64,000 nucleotides of DNA from Maricaulis maris (GCF_036322705.1 NZ_AP027270.1:1613501-1677500), one strand, 5' to 3'. Numbered from the stretch's first letter, positions 26,696 through 36,603 are shown. The notes: generated from the letters alone by a model not told the origin. Program-made: numbers and translations.

Positions 26696-28057
26696 ATGTC
26701 CATCCTGAAAACCGTCGCTACAGCCTGCGTTCTTGCTGTGGCCACACATGCGTCAAGCCTGGCTCAATCCTTGATCCGGGACACGGAAATCGAGCACATG
26801 CTGCGCGATTATTCCGACCCCATTCTCGAAGCCGCCGGCCTGCGCCCCGCTGATGTCGATCTCTACATCGTCGCTGATCCCACGCTGAACGCCTTCGTCA
26901 CCGGTGGCCAGAACATCTTCCTGCACACCGGAATCATCCTGGAATCAGAAACCCCCAATCAGCTCAAGGGCGTGATTGCGCACGAAGCCGGCCATATCTC
27001 CGGCGCGCACCTGGCCCGCGTGGGCGATGGTGTATCCGCCGCCCAAGCGCCGATGTTCGTCAGCCTCGGGCTCGGCGTCCTTGCAGCCCTGGCCGGGGAA
27101 GGCGGAGCCGCCGGGGCCCTGCTCGCCTCATCGCAGCAATTCGGTGCGCTCTCCTTCATGACCTATAGCCGCGCCCAGGAGGCCTCCGCCGATCAGGCCG
27201 GGCTGCAATTCCTTGAGGCGAGCGGCCAGTCCGCCGAAGGGCTGGTGCAATTCTTCGAGCGTTTCCGCTACCAGGAAGTGATGTCGAACGCGCGGCGTTA
27301 TCCGTATTTCCGCTCGCACCCGCTCTCCTCGGAGCGGATTTCCAATCTGCGCGGCGGGGCAACCGAGTCGCCCTATTACGAGACCGTCGACAGTCCCGAG
27401 GAAATCGCCCGTCTGCAGCGGATCCAGGGCAAGATTTACGGCTTTCTGGCTGAACCGGAATTTGTCTTCTATCGCTATCCCGAGAGCGATCAGAGCCTGC
27501 CCGCGCGTTACGCCCGGGCCGTGGCCTATTATCATGACGCCCGCCTTGACCGGGCGCTCGAGGAAATCGAGAGCCTGCTCGAGGAAGAGCCGGACAACCC
27601 CTATTTCCATGAGCTCCATGGCCAGATGCTGTTTGAAAGCGGGCATGCCGAAGATGCGATCGAGCCGAACCGCCGTTCGGTCGAGCTGGAACCCACCGCT
27701 CCGTTGCTTCGGGTCAACCTCGCCAACGCAATGATCGCGACCGATAATCCGGACTATCTGGAAGAAGCCGCCCAGCATTTGCGGGTGGCGCTGGATATCG
27801 AGCCCGACAATGGTTTCGCCTGGTATCAGCTCTCCATCGTGCATGAGCGCAATGGCGATACGGCGCTGGCCCAGCTGGCGATTGCCGAGCAATCCTACGC
27901 CGCCGGCAACCGCCAGCGCGCTCATCAATTTGCCTCGCGCGCGCGGACAGCGCTGGAAATCGGAACGCCGGCCTGGGTGCGCGCGACAGAGATCGAGGCC
28001 GTGTCCATTCCGACCGAGGCAGAGATGCGGCAGATGCGTCGCCAGCAGCGCAACTGA
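26696..28057 (+). CDS. Periplasmic M48 metalloprotease with TPR repeats (BepA/YfgC-like)
   Basis: A 453-residue exported protein. Signal peptide MSILKTVATACVLAVATHASSLA; an M48 peptidase domain with the zinc motif HEAGH (H96-H100) followed by ISGAHLARVGDG and a downstream EASADQAGL helix supplying the third ligand; then a C-terminal TPR region (about 270-430, for example ARYARAVAYYHDARLDRALEEIESLL). This is the BepA architecture: a protease/chaperone for outer-membrane proteins. ATG 26696 is chosen because GGAGG lies 4 nt upstream and it yields the signal peptide; an in-frame ATG at 26648 would add a non-signal extension. First gene of a three-gene run. Confidence 0.92.
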   Translation: MSILKTVATACVLAVATHASSLAQSLIRDTEIEHMLRDYSDPILEAAGLRPADVDLYIVADPTLNAFVTGGQNIFLHTGIILESETPNQLKGVIAHEAGHISGAHLARVGDGVSAAQAPMFVSLGLGVLAALAGEGGAAGALLASSQQFGALSFMTYSRAQEASADQAGLQFLEASGQSAEGLVQFFERFRYQEVMSNARRYPYFRSHPLSSERISNLRGGATESPYYETVDSPEEIARLQRIQGKIYGFLAEPEFVFYRYPESDQSLPARYARAVAYYHDARLDRALEEIESLLEEEPDNPYFHELHGQMLFESGHAEDAIEPNRRSVELEPTAPLLRVNLANAMIATDNPDYLEEAAQHLRVALDIEPDNGFAWYQLSIVHERNGDTALAQLAIAEQSYAAGNRQRAHQFASRARTALEIGTPAWVRATEIEAVSIPTEAEMRQMRRQQRN

Positions 28058-28068
28058 TCGGACCCTGC

Positions 28069-29253
28069 ATGGCACCGCCTCCGGCTGATGATGGCGAAAC
28101 CGCGCCGACCCTGACCGTGCAGCCGGTCGACGGCCTTACCGAGATCGCCCGCGAGGACTGGGACCGGCTGGCCAATCCACCCGATCTCGAGTTCGACCCC
28201 TTTCTGAGCTGGGACTTTCTGCAAGCGCTGGAAGCGAGCGGTTGCGTCGGCGAGGGAACCGGGTGGATGCAACGCCATCTGATCGCCCGCGATCGCGCCG
28301 GCCAGCTGGTCGGCGCCGTCCCGCTCTATGTCAAATCTCACTCGATGGGCGAATACGTGTTCGACCATGCCTGGGCCGACGCCTATGAGCGCGCCGGCGG
28401 GCAGTATTACCCCAAGCTCCTGACCGCTGTGCCCTTCTCGCCGGTCACCGGTCGCCGCATCCTGGCTGACAGTGCCGAGCTGCGCCGCGCCCTCGCCCTC
28501 GCCGCGTGCGATATCACCACGCGTTGGGGGGCCTCAGGCTGGCATGTGAACTTCCCGGACGCCGCCGGGCTGGCCGAGCTGCACGAGATCGGGCTGCTGC
28601 CCCGCGCCGACCGGCAATATATCTGGTCCAACCGGAATTATGGCAGCTATGACGACTTTCTTGCCGACCTCGCCTCACGCAAGCGCAAGGCCCTGCGCAA
28701 GGAGCGGGCGGCGGCCCGGGACGGGATCGAGATCGAACACCTCACCGGTGATCAATTGCGACCGGAGCACTGGGACGTCTTCTATGCCTGCTACCAGGAG
28801 ACCGGCTCGCGCAAATGGGGCTATCCTTACCTCAACCGTGCCTTCTTCGACCTGCTCCATCAGCGACTGGCTGACCGGGTTCTTCTGGTCATGGCCAAGA
28901 AGGACGGGCGCTATATCGCGGCCGCGCTTAACCTGATCGGCTCCCACGCGCTCTACGGTCGCTATTGGGGCAAGCTGACGGACCACCCCTTCCTGCATTT
29001 CGAGCTCTGCTACCACCAGGCCATCGATGCCGCGATCGCCCTCGGACTGGAGCGGGTCGAGGCCGGCGCCCAGGGCGAGCACAAGCTGGCCCGTGGCTAT
29101 CGGCCAAGCCAGGTCCACTCCGCCCATTTCATCACCAATGAGGGTTTCCGGCAGGCCGTCGATCAGTATCTTGATCAGGAGCGTGCTGCCGTCCGGACCG
29201 AGATCCGCCTGCAGGATGAAGAGAGCCCGTTTCGAAAGGACCTGACCCCATGA
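28069..29253 (+). CDS. COG3146/DUF482-family acyltransferase-like protein
   Basis: A 394-residue protein related to GNAT/FemAB-like proteins of the COG3146 group, sometimes labelled peptidogalycan biosynthesis protein. Recognisable stretches are FLSWDFLQALEASG, AVPLYVKSHSMGEYVFDHAWADAYERAGG, YYPKLLTAVPFSPVTGRR, and near the end VEAGAQGEHKLARGYRP. No signal peptide. The substrate is not established for the family; membership of the N-acyltransferase superfamily is known, activity is inference. Located 11 nt after the M48 gene and overlapping the HIT gene by 4 nt (ATGA), so the three are likely one operon. Confidence 0.88.
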   Translation: MAPPPADDGETAPTLTVQPVDGLTEIAREDWDRLANPPDLEFDPFLSWDFLQALEASGCVGEGTGWMQRHLIARDRAGQLVGAVPLYVKSHSMGEYVFDHAWADAYERAGGQYYPKLLTAVPFSPVTGRRILADSAELRRALALAACDITTRWGASGWHVNFPDAAGLAELHEIGLLPRADRQYIWSNRNYGSYDDFLADLASRKRKALRKERAAARDGIEIEHLTGDQLRPEHWDVFYACYQETGSRKWGYPYLNRAFFDLLHQRLADRVLLVMAKKDGRYIAAALNLIGSHALYGRYWGKLTDHPFLHFELCYHQAIDAAIALGLERVEAGAQGEHKLARGYRPSQVHSAHFITNEGFRQAVDQYLDQERAAVRTEIRLQDEESPFRKDLTP

Positions 29254-29687
29254 GCCTCGACGGCCAATACGATCCCGAAAACATCTTCGCGAAAATCCTG
29301 CGCGGCGACCTGCCCTGCGTGAAGGTCTATGAGGACGAGCACGTCCTCTCCTTCATGGACCTGTTTCCGCAGGCACCCGGTCATGTCCTGGTGGTTCCGC
29401 GTGAACCGGCACGCAATGCGCTCGAATTGACTGACGGCGCGCTCCAGGCGGCCATTGTGCGCGTGAAGCGGATTGCCAATGCGGTCAGGACGGCGCTGGC
29501 ACCGGATGGGATTGTCTTGACCCAGTTCAACGGCGCACCGGCCGGTCAGACCGTCTTCCACGTCCATTTCCACATCATCCCCCGCCGCGAGGGTGAAGCC
29601 CTCGGCGCCCATGGTGGTGGTCAGGCGGACATGGACGTTCTCAAGGTCCAGGCGGCGCGGATTGCGGCCGCCATCGAGATGCCCTGA
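29250..29687 (+). CDS. HIT-family nucleotide hydrolase/transferase
   Basis: A 145-residue histidine-triad protein. The catalytic triad motif is TVFHVHFHIIPR, and the N-terminal NIFAKILRGDLPCVKVYEDEHVLSFMD is typical of the HINT branch. Such proteins hydrolyse AMP-lysine-type phosphoramidates or nucleotide conjugates; the physiological substrate here is unknown. The ATG overlaps the stop of the COG3146 gene by 4 nt. Convergent with the following small membrane-protein gene (21 nt between). Confidence 0.93.
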   Translation: MSLDGQYDPENIFAKILRGDLPCVKVYEDEHVLSFMDLFPQAPGHVLVVPREPARNALELTDGALQAAIVRVKRIANAVRTALAPDGIVLTQFNGAPAGQTVFHVHFHIIPRREGEALGAHGGGQADMDVLKVQAARIAAAIEMP

Positions 29688-29708
29688 CCATGATACCGGG
29701 ACCGGCGC

Positions 29709-30122
29709 TCAGCGCAGCCGACCCTCGAAGGTCAGATAGACAAGCAGCGCAATGATCGTGCCCTGGAGGGTAAAGGAGAACAGCGCCCAGGCGTCCGCAT
29801 TCACCATCGTCGAGAAGAGATTATTGCTGCCCATGATCACCCAGTCAGCCCGATCAAGGACGAAGGACAGGATGAATGCCGGCAAGGCGAGGCGACGCCC
29901 GGCAAGCACCAGTCCAAGGGCGACGAAGTTCATGGCCACGTGCGAGAAGAAAAAGACTTCCTGCATGACGGTGAGGCTCTGGACGAAAGCCGCGGCCAGC
30001 ACCGGGTCCGGCCACAGGTCGAGCCGGGCGGTCAGGTCGTTCACGGCCCAATAGGCACCGTAAGCGACCTGGAGAGATAGAAAGCCGACCAACATGAAAA
30101 ATGGCGTGTCGCGACGAGTCAT
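29709..30122 (-). CDS. Small four-helix membrane protein, function unknown
   Basis: A 137-residue protein with about four hydrophobic segments (PFFMLVGFLSLQVAYGAYW; an AAFVQSLTVMQEVFFFSHVAMNFVALGLVLAG pair; LPAFILSFVLDR; AWALFSFTLQGTIIALLVYL). I do not recognise a named family with certainty. The start at 30122 is chosen because GGGAG lies six nt upstream; upstream in-frame ATGs at 30212 and nearby give an unlikely hydrophilic leader. Located between the HIT gene (convergent) and recQ (same strand, 90 nt upstream). Confidence 0.72.
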   Translation of the reverse strand: MTRRDTPFFMLVGFLSLQVAYGAYWAVNDLTARLDLWPDPVLAAAFVQSLTVMQEVFFFSHVAMNFVALGLVLAGRRLALPAFILSFVLDRADWVIMGSNNLFSTMVNADAWALFSFTLQGTIIALLVYLTFEGRLR

Positions 30123-30212
30123 GCGGCTCCCATAAACCTTCATGGATAGGTTGGTGCGCATAACTCCATGAATTGACGCGCCTGTCATCCCCGCGCGGCA
30201 CAATTCCATCAA

Positions 30213-32015
30213 TCAGGCATGGGTTTTCAGAACATCAAGAAAGATCGTTCCGAAGGTCTCCAGCTTCTTGGGTCCCACGCCGTTGACCGAGGCCATCTGC
30301 TCCAGATTGGACGGACGAAGATGGGCCATGTCGATCAGGGTGGCATCGGAAAAAACGACATAGGCCGGCACATTGCGCTGCGCAGCCAGCTCACGGCGCG
30401 CGGCCTTGAGCGCTCCGAGCAAGGTCGCGTCGACTCCGGCAGCCTCCGCCTCGATGGCCTTGCGCGGGCGTTTGGCTTTGGCTTCCCGCGCCGTGATCTC
30501 CCGAATCTCGACCGTCCGCTCGCCCTTGAGTACCGCGCGCGCGTCTGATGTCAGCTTGAGCGCGCCAAATCCCTGGATATCAATCTCGATCAGACCGGCA
30601 GCCACACACTGACGGACCAGACCCTGCCAGAAGGGCTTGGGACGATCCGCGCCGACGCCGTGGGTCGGCAGCGCATCATGACCGCGGGCGCGGATCTTCT
30701 CGGTATCGGCCCCGCGCAGGACATCGATCACGTGCGCTGTACCGAACATTTCGCCCGTGCGCACGATCGCCGAGAACAGCATTTGCACCTCGCGCGTGCC
30801 ATCAATCAGGGTTGGCGGATCCAGGCAGAGATCGCAATTGCCGCACGGCTCGCCGCCGGTTTCACCGAAATAGGCGAGCAGCGACAAGCGCCGGCATCGG
30901 GTCGCTTCGCAATAGGCCAGCAAGGTATCGAGGCGCTTGTGCTCACGTCGGATATGCTCGCCATCCTCGCCATCCTGATCAATGAACTGACGCCGCATGC
31001 GGGCATCGGCGAGGCCGAACAGCATCATCGCTTCAGCCGGAAGTCCATCGCGGCCGGCGCGGCCGATCTCCTGGTAATAGGCTTCCATGGAGCCCGGCAT
31101 GTGGAGATGGAAGACATACCGGATATCCGGCTTGTCGATCCCCATGCCGAAAGCGATGGTCGCCACCATCACCACCGCCTCCTCGGCCATGAAGCGTTCC
31201 TGGTTCTCACGTCTGACTTCGGGGGCCAGCCCGGCATGGTAGGGCAAGGCGTGGTAGCCCTCCGCCCGTAGCAGCGCTGCGACCTCCTCGGTCGACTTGC
31301 GCGACAGGCAGTAGATAATCCCCGACACGCCGCGCCGCCCATCGAGAAAGTCCAGCAATTGCGGCTTCCAGCTGGCTTTCGGCGCGACAGACAGGGTGAG
31401 ATTGGGCCGGTCAAACCCGTGCACGACGATCTCGCCGCCCTGACCGAACAGCTTGCCGGCAATATCCGCCCGGGTGGCCTCATCCGCCGTCGCCGTGAAA
31501 GCCGCCAGCCGCGCCTTCGGGAAGCGCTCCCGCAGCCGGCCAAGATCCTCATACTCCGGGCGGAAACTGGCGCCCCATTTGGAGATGCAGTGCGCCTCAT
31601 CAACCACGAACATCGCCGGACCGACCGTGTCGAGCGCCGCCAGCATGCGGCCGGTCATCAATCGCTCGGGCGACAGGTAAAGCAGGCGTATCTCGCCCGA
31701 CTGCACCCTGCGCCAGTCCTCGACATTGTCATTGCGGTCGCGGCCGGAATGGATCGCAGCCGCCGCGACGCCATTCGCCTGCAGGGCCGCAACCTGGTCG
31801 TCCATCAAGGCGGTCAGCGGTGAAATGACCACCGTCAGCCCGTCCAGCAGCAGCGCCGGCACCTGATAGCAGATCGACTTGCCGGCCCCGGTCGGCATGA
31901 CGCACAGCGTCGGGCGCCCGGCCAGGATATGGTCGACAATATCGGCCTGCCCAGGCCGGAAACCGGGGAAGCCAAAGGTCGAGCGAAGCAAGGCTTCGGG
32001 AGTGGGCTGCGGCAT
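30213..32015 (-). CDS. recQ: ATP-dependent DNA helicase RecQ
   Basis: A 600-residue superfamily 2 helicase. N-terminal STFGFPGFRPGQADIVDH, Walker A MPTGAGKSICYQVP, DEAH box in VVDEAHCISKWGASFRPEY, and motif VI QEIGRAGRDGLPAEAM. The RQC zinc site is visible as RCRRLSLLAYFGE followed by CGNCDLC, then the winged helix, a basic linker, and a C-terminal HRDC domain (DATLIDMAHLRPSNLEQMASV). It unwinds DNA during recombination and fork repair. Full length for the family. The coding unit ends one base beyond the longest open reading of the downstream membrane gene, with no terminator visible. Confidence 0.96.
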   Translation of the reverse strand: MPQPTPEALLRSTFGFPGFRPGQADIVDHILAGRPTLCVMPTGAGKSICYQVPALLLDGLTVVISPLTALMDDQVAALQANGVAAAAIHSGRDRNDNVEDWRRVQSGEIRLLYLSPERLMTGRMLAALDTVGPAMFVVDEAHCISKWGASFRPEYEDLGRLRERFPKARLAAFTATADEATRADIAGKLFGQGGEIVVHGFDRPNLTLSVAPKASWKPQLLDFLDGRRGVSGIIYCLSRKSTEEVAALLRAEGYHALPYHAGLAPEVRRENQERFMAEEAVVMVATIAFGMGIDKPDIRYVFHLHMPGSMEAYYQEIGRAGRDGLPAEAMMLFGLADARMRRQFIDQDGEDGEHIRREHKRLDTLLAYCEATRCRRLSLLAYFGETGGEPCGNCDLCLDPPTLIDGTREVQMLFSAIVRTGEMFGTAHVIDVLRGADTEKIRARGHDALPTHGVGADRPKPFWQGLVRQCVAAGLIEIDIQGFGALKLTSDARAVLKGERTVEIREITAREAKAKRPRKAIEAEAAGVDATLLGALKAARRELAAQRNVPAYVVFSDATLIDMAHLRPSNLEQMASVNGVGPKKLETFGTIFLDVLKTHA

Positions 32016-32095
32016 GGATCAGTTCTCGGTGACGGCCCCCCTCTTCTGCGGGACTTCGCGGATCGCTTCAATGCGCAGCACACACGCGAGGCCCG

Positions 32096-32923
32096 TCAGA
32101 ATGCGATATTGGGCGACCACATCATCATCCACGCCCCGAATACGCCGAGCGCGGTGACCCCGGCACCGGCCGTAATCACTCCTGCGAGGACAAGCTTGAA
32201 GGCGCTGGACCGGCTGTCCCGCGCGCGCTGGTAGAGTTCCAGCAAGGTCAGCGGGATAAGGAAGGCGGCATAGGGGATGAGAATATCGGCCGGCCCGCTC
32301 AGGCTCCGGCTCATTCCGGCGCCACCGCTGGCGATGGCCCACGCCATGTAGGCAACCCGGACAAACCAGACACCATTGACGACCAGGAAGAGGCGCATGG
32401 CCCAGCGACGGTGCTTGTCGATCTGGCGGGCGATCGCGAAGCGCAGCGTGAATGCGGCGGTGATCAGGATGAGAAGACCATCAATTGTGGTGCCCAACGC
32501 CGCCCAGTCATTCATCCGCGTGCCGCGGACCCAGATCAGGATAATCCCGCCGACGGCCAGAAACACGGCGACCGACATGTAGGCCCGGCCGGTCCAGCGG
32601 TGGAAAGCGGGAAGGCGCCGCCTGATGACGGGCAGGAGTTGCAGCACGCCGGCGAGGCTGACAAAGGCCGCCAGCAGGACATGGGAGATAAAGCCCAGAT
32701 TGCCCAGCCAGTCGCCCTGGACATAGCCGTCGATCAGACCGGTCTCGTTCCAGCGTTCATAGGCCCCCGAAGCGGTGCGCGGGATGTAGGCGCCCAGGAT
32801 GTAGTAAGTGAAGAGCCATTGACCGGCAGCAGCGATGGCAAACCAGAGCACGCCGCTTCCGGCGAGCAGAGCCTGCGGGGTCAGGCGACGACTCAGCGCC
32901 TGCCCGGAAATTCTGTCAGACAT
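32096..32923 (-). CDS. DUF2306 polytopic membrane protein
   Basis: From ATG 32923 the product is 275 residues with seven or so membrane segments. Features matching DUF2306 are HVLLAAFVSLAGVLQLLPVIRRRLPAFHRWTGRAYM and the later QIDKHRRWAMRLFLVVNGVWFVRV, with conserved histidines that resemble those of cytochrome b561-like or YozB-like membrane proteins. Function unknown. ATG 32935 (MGSSMSDRI) is an alternative start; longer readings up to 33178 lack membrane or family sequence. Divergent from the AraC-type regulator (200 nt), so it is a candidate target of that regulator. Confidence 0.85.
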   Translation of the reverse strand: MSDRISGQALSRRLTPQALLAGSGVLWFAIAAAGQWLFTYYILGAYIPRTASGAYERWNETGLIDGYVQGDWLGNLGFISHVLLAAFVSLAGVLQLLPVIRRRLPAFHRWTGRAYMSVAVFLAVGGIILIWVRGTRMNDWAALGTTIDGLLILITAAFTLRFAIARQIDKHRRWAMRLFLVVNGVWFVRVAYMAWAIASGGAGMSRSLSGPADILIPYAAFLIPLTLLELYQRARDSRSSAFKLVLAGVITAGAGVTALGVFGAWMMMWSPNIAF

Positions 32924-33076
32924 AGATGATCCCATTGTCAGAATGTGCGATTTCGCGCCCAGCGGGGGCAACGGGATCGCTTCACCATGGCCAGCCAGAG
33001 GCGTCTCGCCGATTTGGAAATCGGCCAAACTTTCCCAACAGCCCGGCGTCGCGGTATGATAATGCCCTGAAGTGTG

Positions 33077-33110
33077 CGACACGGTGCACCGCTTTGGGGG
33101 CACCGTGTCG
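33077..33110 (+). promoter_or_regulatory. Perfect inverted repeat abutting the ribosome-binding site of the AraC-type gene
   Basis: CGACACGGTGC at 33077-33087 and its exact complement GCACCGTGTCG at 33100-33110 are separated by 12 nt. The right arm ends on the first G of the GGGAG ribosome-binding site (33110-33114) of the downstream gene, whose ATG is at 33124. It could be a protein operator or an mRNA hairpin that affects translation. No T-run follows, so not a terminator. Confidence 0.6.
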
Positions 33111-33123
33111 GGAGATGTGGCCA

Positions 33124-34236
33124 ATGTCTGAAATCGCAGTCGCCTTAAAGCTGGTGGTCTCGGCGGCAGCCGTCGCATCGATCCTCGTCATTCTCGGGCG
33201 CCGCCAATTCAGCGGTCTCCTGCTCGCCTGGGCGATTTTCAGCGCCGGACTCGCGGCGACCATGTTGAGCGACGTTATCGGCGGCATACCCGCCCCCCTG
33301 GCCGCCTCTCTGGCGATAGCAGCCTGCGCCAGCTGCAGCTGCTTCTGGCTGGTGTCCCGCGGCCTGTTCCGCGTTGATGTCGGATTTGGCTGGCCCCAAG
33401 CCATCCTGGTCGGCGGGATCTTCGCGCCGTCAATCATCAAGCAAGCCCTGATCGCCCTGCCGGCGGATCAACTGCTCGGCGAAGCCAGCCTGTCCGGGAT
33501 TATCGCGGCCTTGCTCGGCTTCCAGACCATGCTCAGCTCGACCGTCCTCGTCCTCGCCTTCTGGGAAGGCGTGCGCGGCTGGTCGGCCAAACAATCACGA
33601 CCGGAGCGTCGCTTCCGGATCGGCTATCTCGCGACTTTCGGCTGCGGCGTTGCGATCTGTGTCATGTTGCTGGACCACGGCAACTCAACCCGCATCGACC
33701 CGGCGCTGATGTCCCTGCTCCAGGCATCGTGTGCCGCCGCAATCTTCCTGGTGGCCGGTCTTGGCGTGATCTGGCGGACGCGAACGCCACTGATCGAGGA
33801 GGCGCCGGTCGAACCGGCACTGTCGGCCCCGGCAACCACAGAGGAACGGGCCATGGGCCGGTGGTTGCGCCAACGCGTGGAGACGGAGCAGCTCTATCTT
33901 GATCCCGAGCTGAAAGTCGCGAGCCTCGCCCGCCGTCTGCGCGAGCCGGACTATCGGATCAGCCGCGCCATCACCGCCGGCCTTGGTGAGCGCAACTTCA
34001 ACCGCTTCATCAACCGCTACCGGATCGGACACGCCAAGACCCTGCTGCGCGACCGCACGCGCCGTGAGAGCAGCATCCTCGATATTGCCCTGGACAGTGG
34101 CTTTGCCTCGATCGGCCCGTTCAACCGGGCCTTCAAGGACAGCGAGGGGGTCACCCCGCGCGTCTATCGCGGCAGCCCCTCACCTGCCGGCGCCCGTAAC
34201 ACCGGCCAAACGGCTCCGGATGTCCTGACCCACTAA
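33124..34236 (+). CDS. Membrane-anchored AraC-family transcriptional regulator
   Basis: A 370-residue protein. The N-terminal ~235 residues contain about seven hydrophobic segments (for example VALKLVVSAAAVASILVIL; LLLAWAIFSAGLAATML; LIGVIWR near the end), and the C-terminal ~105 residues form an AraC-type double helix-turn-helix (EERAMGRWLRQRVETEQLYLDPELKVASLARRL; DIALDSGFASIGPFNRAFKDSEGVTPRVYR). So it is an integral-membrane sensor fused to a DNA-binding domain. The start is set at 33124 by GGGAG nine nt upstream; ATG 33115 is possible. A perfect inverted repeat lies immediately upstream. Signal and targets are unknown; the divergent DUF2306 gene is the first candidate. Confidence 0.88.
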   Translation: MSEIAVALKLVVSAAAVASILVILGRRQFSGLLLAWAIFSAGLAATMLSDVIGGIPAPLAASLAIAACASCSCFWLVSRGLFRVDVGFGWPQAILVGGIFAPSIIKQALIALPADQLLGEASLSGIIAALLGFQTMLSSTVLVLAFWEGVRGWSAKQSRPERRFRIGYLATFGCGVAICVMLLDHGNSTRIDPALMSLLQASCAAAIFLVAGLGVIWRTRTPLIEEAPVEPALSAPATTEERAMGRWLRQRVETEQLYLDPELKVASLARRLREPDYRISRAITAGLGERNFNRFINRYRIGHAKTLLRDRTRRESSILDIALDSGFASIGPFNRAFKDSEGVTPRVYRGSPSPAGARNTGQTAPDVLTH

Positions 34237-34263
34237 CGAAAAACGGCGCCCCTTGGGGCGCCG
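34237..34263 (-). terminator. Rho-independent terminator of clpA
   Basis: The palindrome CGGCGCCCCTTGGGGCGCCG (34244-34263) is preceded on the plus strand by CGAAAAA, which on the minus strand is the T-run after the stem. It is 27 nt beyond the clpA stop and starts directly after the AraC-type stop, so it probably ends both transcripts. Confidence 0.88.
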
Positions 34264-34289
34264 CTGATCTGTGACAGTCGGAAAGAAGA

Positions 34290-36602
34290 TCAGACCTCTT
34301 CCTTCTTGTCCTTTTTCTTCGCATTGCGCGGCAGGAGCCGGTCACCCGGCGTGATGTGGAAATCGAGGCGTTCGCTGTCGGCCGCGTCGACATCGACCTT
34401 CACCAGTCCGCCCTTCTTCAGCTCACCGAACAGGATCTGGTCCGCCAGCGGCTTCTTGATGTGCTCCTGGATCACCCGAGCGAGCGGACGGGCCCCGAAG
34501 CGGCTGTCATAGCCACGCTCGGCGAGCCAGGCCGTGGCATCCGGGGTCAGCTCGAACGTCACACCGCGATCGATGAGCTGGGCTTCCAGCTGCAGGACGA
34601 ATTTCTCGACCACGCGGCCGATTGAATCCGGCGACAGCGGGGCGAAGGGAATGACCGCATCGAGACGGTTGCGGAATTCCGGCGTGAACAGGCGTTCGAC
34701 CGCCTTGTCGGCCTCATCCGTCTTCTTGCCGCGACCAAAGCCGATCGATTCCTTCTGCGCGTCGGAGGCGCCCGCATTGGTCGTCATCACCAGGATGACA
34801 TTGCGGAAGTCGACCTTCTTGCCATTGCTGTCTGTCAGCGTGCCATTGTCCATCACCTGCAGGAGGATGTTGAACAGGTCCGGGTGGGCTTTCTCGATCT
34901 CGTCGAGCAGCAGCACCGAGTGCGGATGCTGGTCGACGCCATCGGTCAGCAAACCGCCCTGGTCGAAGCCGACATAGCCCGGAGGCGCGCCGATCAGACG
35001 GGAGACGGCATGGCGTTCCATGTACTCCGACATATCGAAACGCTGAAGCTCGATGCCGAGCGTCTCGGCCAGCTGTTTGGTCACCTCGGTCTTGCCGACG
35101 CCGGTAGGCCCCGAGAAGAGGTAGCAGCCGATCGGCTTGTTGGGCTCGCGCAGTCCGGCCCGTGACAGCTTGATTGCCGTCGAGAGCTGGTCGATGGCCG
35201 ACTCCTGGCCAAACACGACGCGCTTCAGATCCGCCTCGAGCGATTTGAGCGATTGCTCGTCATCCTTCGACACCGACTTCGGCGGGATGCGGGCCATCGT
35301 CGCGACAATACCCTCGACCTCTTTCACGCCGATGGTCTTCTTGCGCTTGGACACCGGCTGCAGACGCATCTGGGCGCCGGCCTCGTCGATCACGTCGATC
35401 GCCTTGTCCGGCAATTTGCGGTCGCCCATGTAGCGTGCCGACAGCTCGACGGCCGATTTCAGCGCGTCATTGGTGAAGCGGACATCGTGGAAGTCCTCGA
35501 AATAGGTCTTCAAACCTTGCAGGATCTTGATCGCATCGGGCACGGACGGCTCGGCGACATCAATCTTCTGGAAGCGCCGGACCAAGGCCCGGTCCTTCTC
35601 GAAATGCTGACGGTATTCCTTGTAGGTGGTCGATCCCATGCAGCGCAGGCTACCCGATTGCAGGGCCGGCTTGAGCAGGTTCGAGGCATCCATGGCGCCG
35701 CCCGACGTGGCGCCGGCACCGATGACGGTGTGGATCTCGTCGATGAAGAGAACGGCGTCGTCCTTTTCCTCGAGCTCCTTGACCACCTGCTTCACACGCT
35801 CCTCGAAATCACCGCGATAGCGGGTTCCGGCGAGCAGCGAACCCATGTCCAGCGAGTAGATGGTAGCCCCCGCCAGAACATCGGGAACCTGATGCTCGAC
35901 AATCTTGCGCGCGATACCTTCCGCGATTGCGGTCTTGCCAACGCCCGGATCACCCACCAGCAGCGGGTTGTTCTTGCGCCGGCGGCAGAGCACCTGAACG
36001 CAGCGCTCGACTTCGGCGTCGCGACCGATCAGCGGATCAACGCCGCCCTTGCGGGCCTTTTCATTGAGATTGACCGTATAGGCCGTGAGAGCATCGCCGT
36101 CCTTCGGCGTTTCCTCGGCCTCTTCTGTGCCGCGAACGGCGCGCTCTTCCGAGGCGCCCGGCTTGCGGCCGATCCCGTGCGAGATGAAGTTCACCGCGTC
36201 GTAACGGGTCATGTCACGCTCGGCGAGGAAGTAGGCCGCGTGGCTCTCGCGTTCGGCGAACAGGGCCACCAGCACATTCGCGCCCGTGACTTCCTCGCGT
36301 CCGGCATTCTGGACGTGGATGACGGCGCGCTGGATCACCCGCTGGAAGCCGGCGGTCGGCTTGGCGTCTTCCTCATCATCGACTGCGAGCTCGGTGAGCT
36401 CGTTGTCGACATATTCGGTCAGGGTTGCGCGCAGCTCGTCGAGATCGACGTCGCAGGCTTTCATGACCGCCGCGCCGTCCTGGTCGTCAACCAGAGCAAG
36501 AAGGAGATGCTCCAGGGTGGCGAATTCATGCCCACGCTCATTGGCGTAGCCCAGAGCGCGGTGCAGGCTGTCTTCGAGATCTGAAGAGAATGAAGGCACC
36601 AC
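34290..36602 (-). CDS. clpA: ATP-dependent Clp protease ATP-binding subunit ClpA
   Basis: A 770-residue AAA+ unfoldase. N-domain at 1-145 ([29 protein letters not shown]), first nucleotide domain with Walker [14 protein letters not shown] and Walker [14 protein letters not shown], second with [15 protein letters not shown] and [15 protein letters not shown]. The ClpP-binding loop IGFGRG is present in [14 protein letters not shown]. It unfolds substrates for ClpP; clpP itself is not in the window. The basic tail KKDKKEEV is short. Encoded directly after clpS (1 nt gap), so adaptor and unfoldase are co-expressed. Confidence 0.97.
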   Translation of the reverse strand: MVPSFSSDLEDSLHRALGYANERGHEFATLEHLLLALVDDQDGAAVMKACDVDLDELRATLTEYVDNELTELAVDDEEDAKPTAGFQRVIQRAVIHVQNAGREEVTGANVLVALFAERESHAAYFLAERDMTRYDAVNFISHGIGRKPGASEERAVRGTEEAEETPKDGDALTAYTVNLNEKARKGGVDPLIGRDAEVERCVQVLCRRRKNNPLLVGDPGVGKTAIAEGIARKIVEHQVPDVLAGATIYSLDMGSLLAGTRYRGDFEERVKQVVKELEEKDDAVLFIDEIHTVIGAGATSGGAMDASNLLKPALQSGSLRCMGSTTYKEYRQHFEKDRALVRRFQKIDVAEPSVPDAIKILQGLKTYFEDFHDVRFTNDALKSAVELSARYMGDRKLPDKAIDVIDEAGAQMRLQPVSKRKKTIGVKEVEGIVATMARIPPKSVSKDDEQSLKSLEADLKRVVFGQESAIDQLSTAIKLSRAGLREPNKPIGCYLFSGPTGVGKTEVTKQLAETLGIELQRFDMSEYMERHAVSRLIGAPPGYVGFDQGGLLTDGVDQHPHSVLLLDEIEKAHPDLFNILLQVMDNGTLTDSNGKKVDFRNVILVMTTNAGASDAQKESIGFGRGKKTDEADKAVERLFTPEFRNRLDAVIPFAPLSPDSIGRVVEKFVLQLEAQLIDRGVTFELTPDATAWLAERGYDSRFGARPLARVIQEHIKKPLADQILFGELKKGGLVKVDVDAADSERLDFHITPGDRLLPRNAKKKDKKEEV

Positions 36603-36603
36603 T

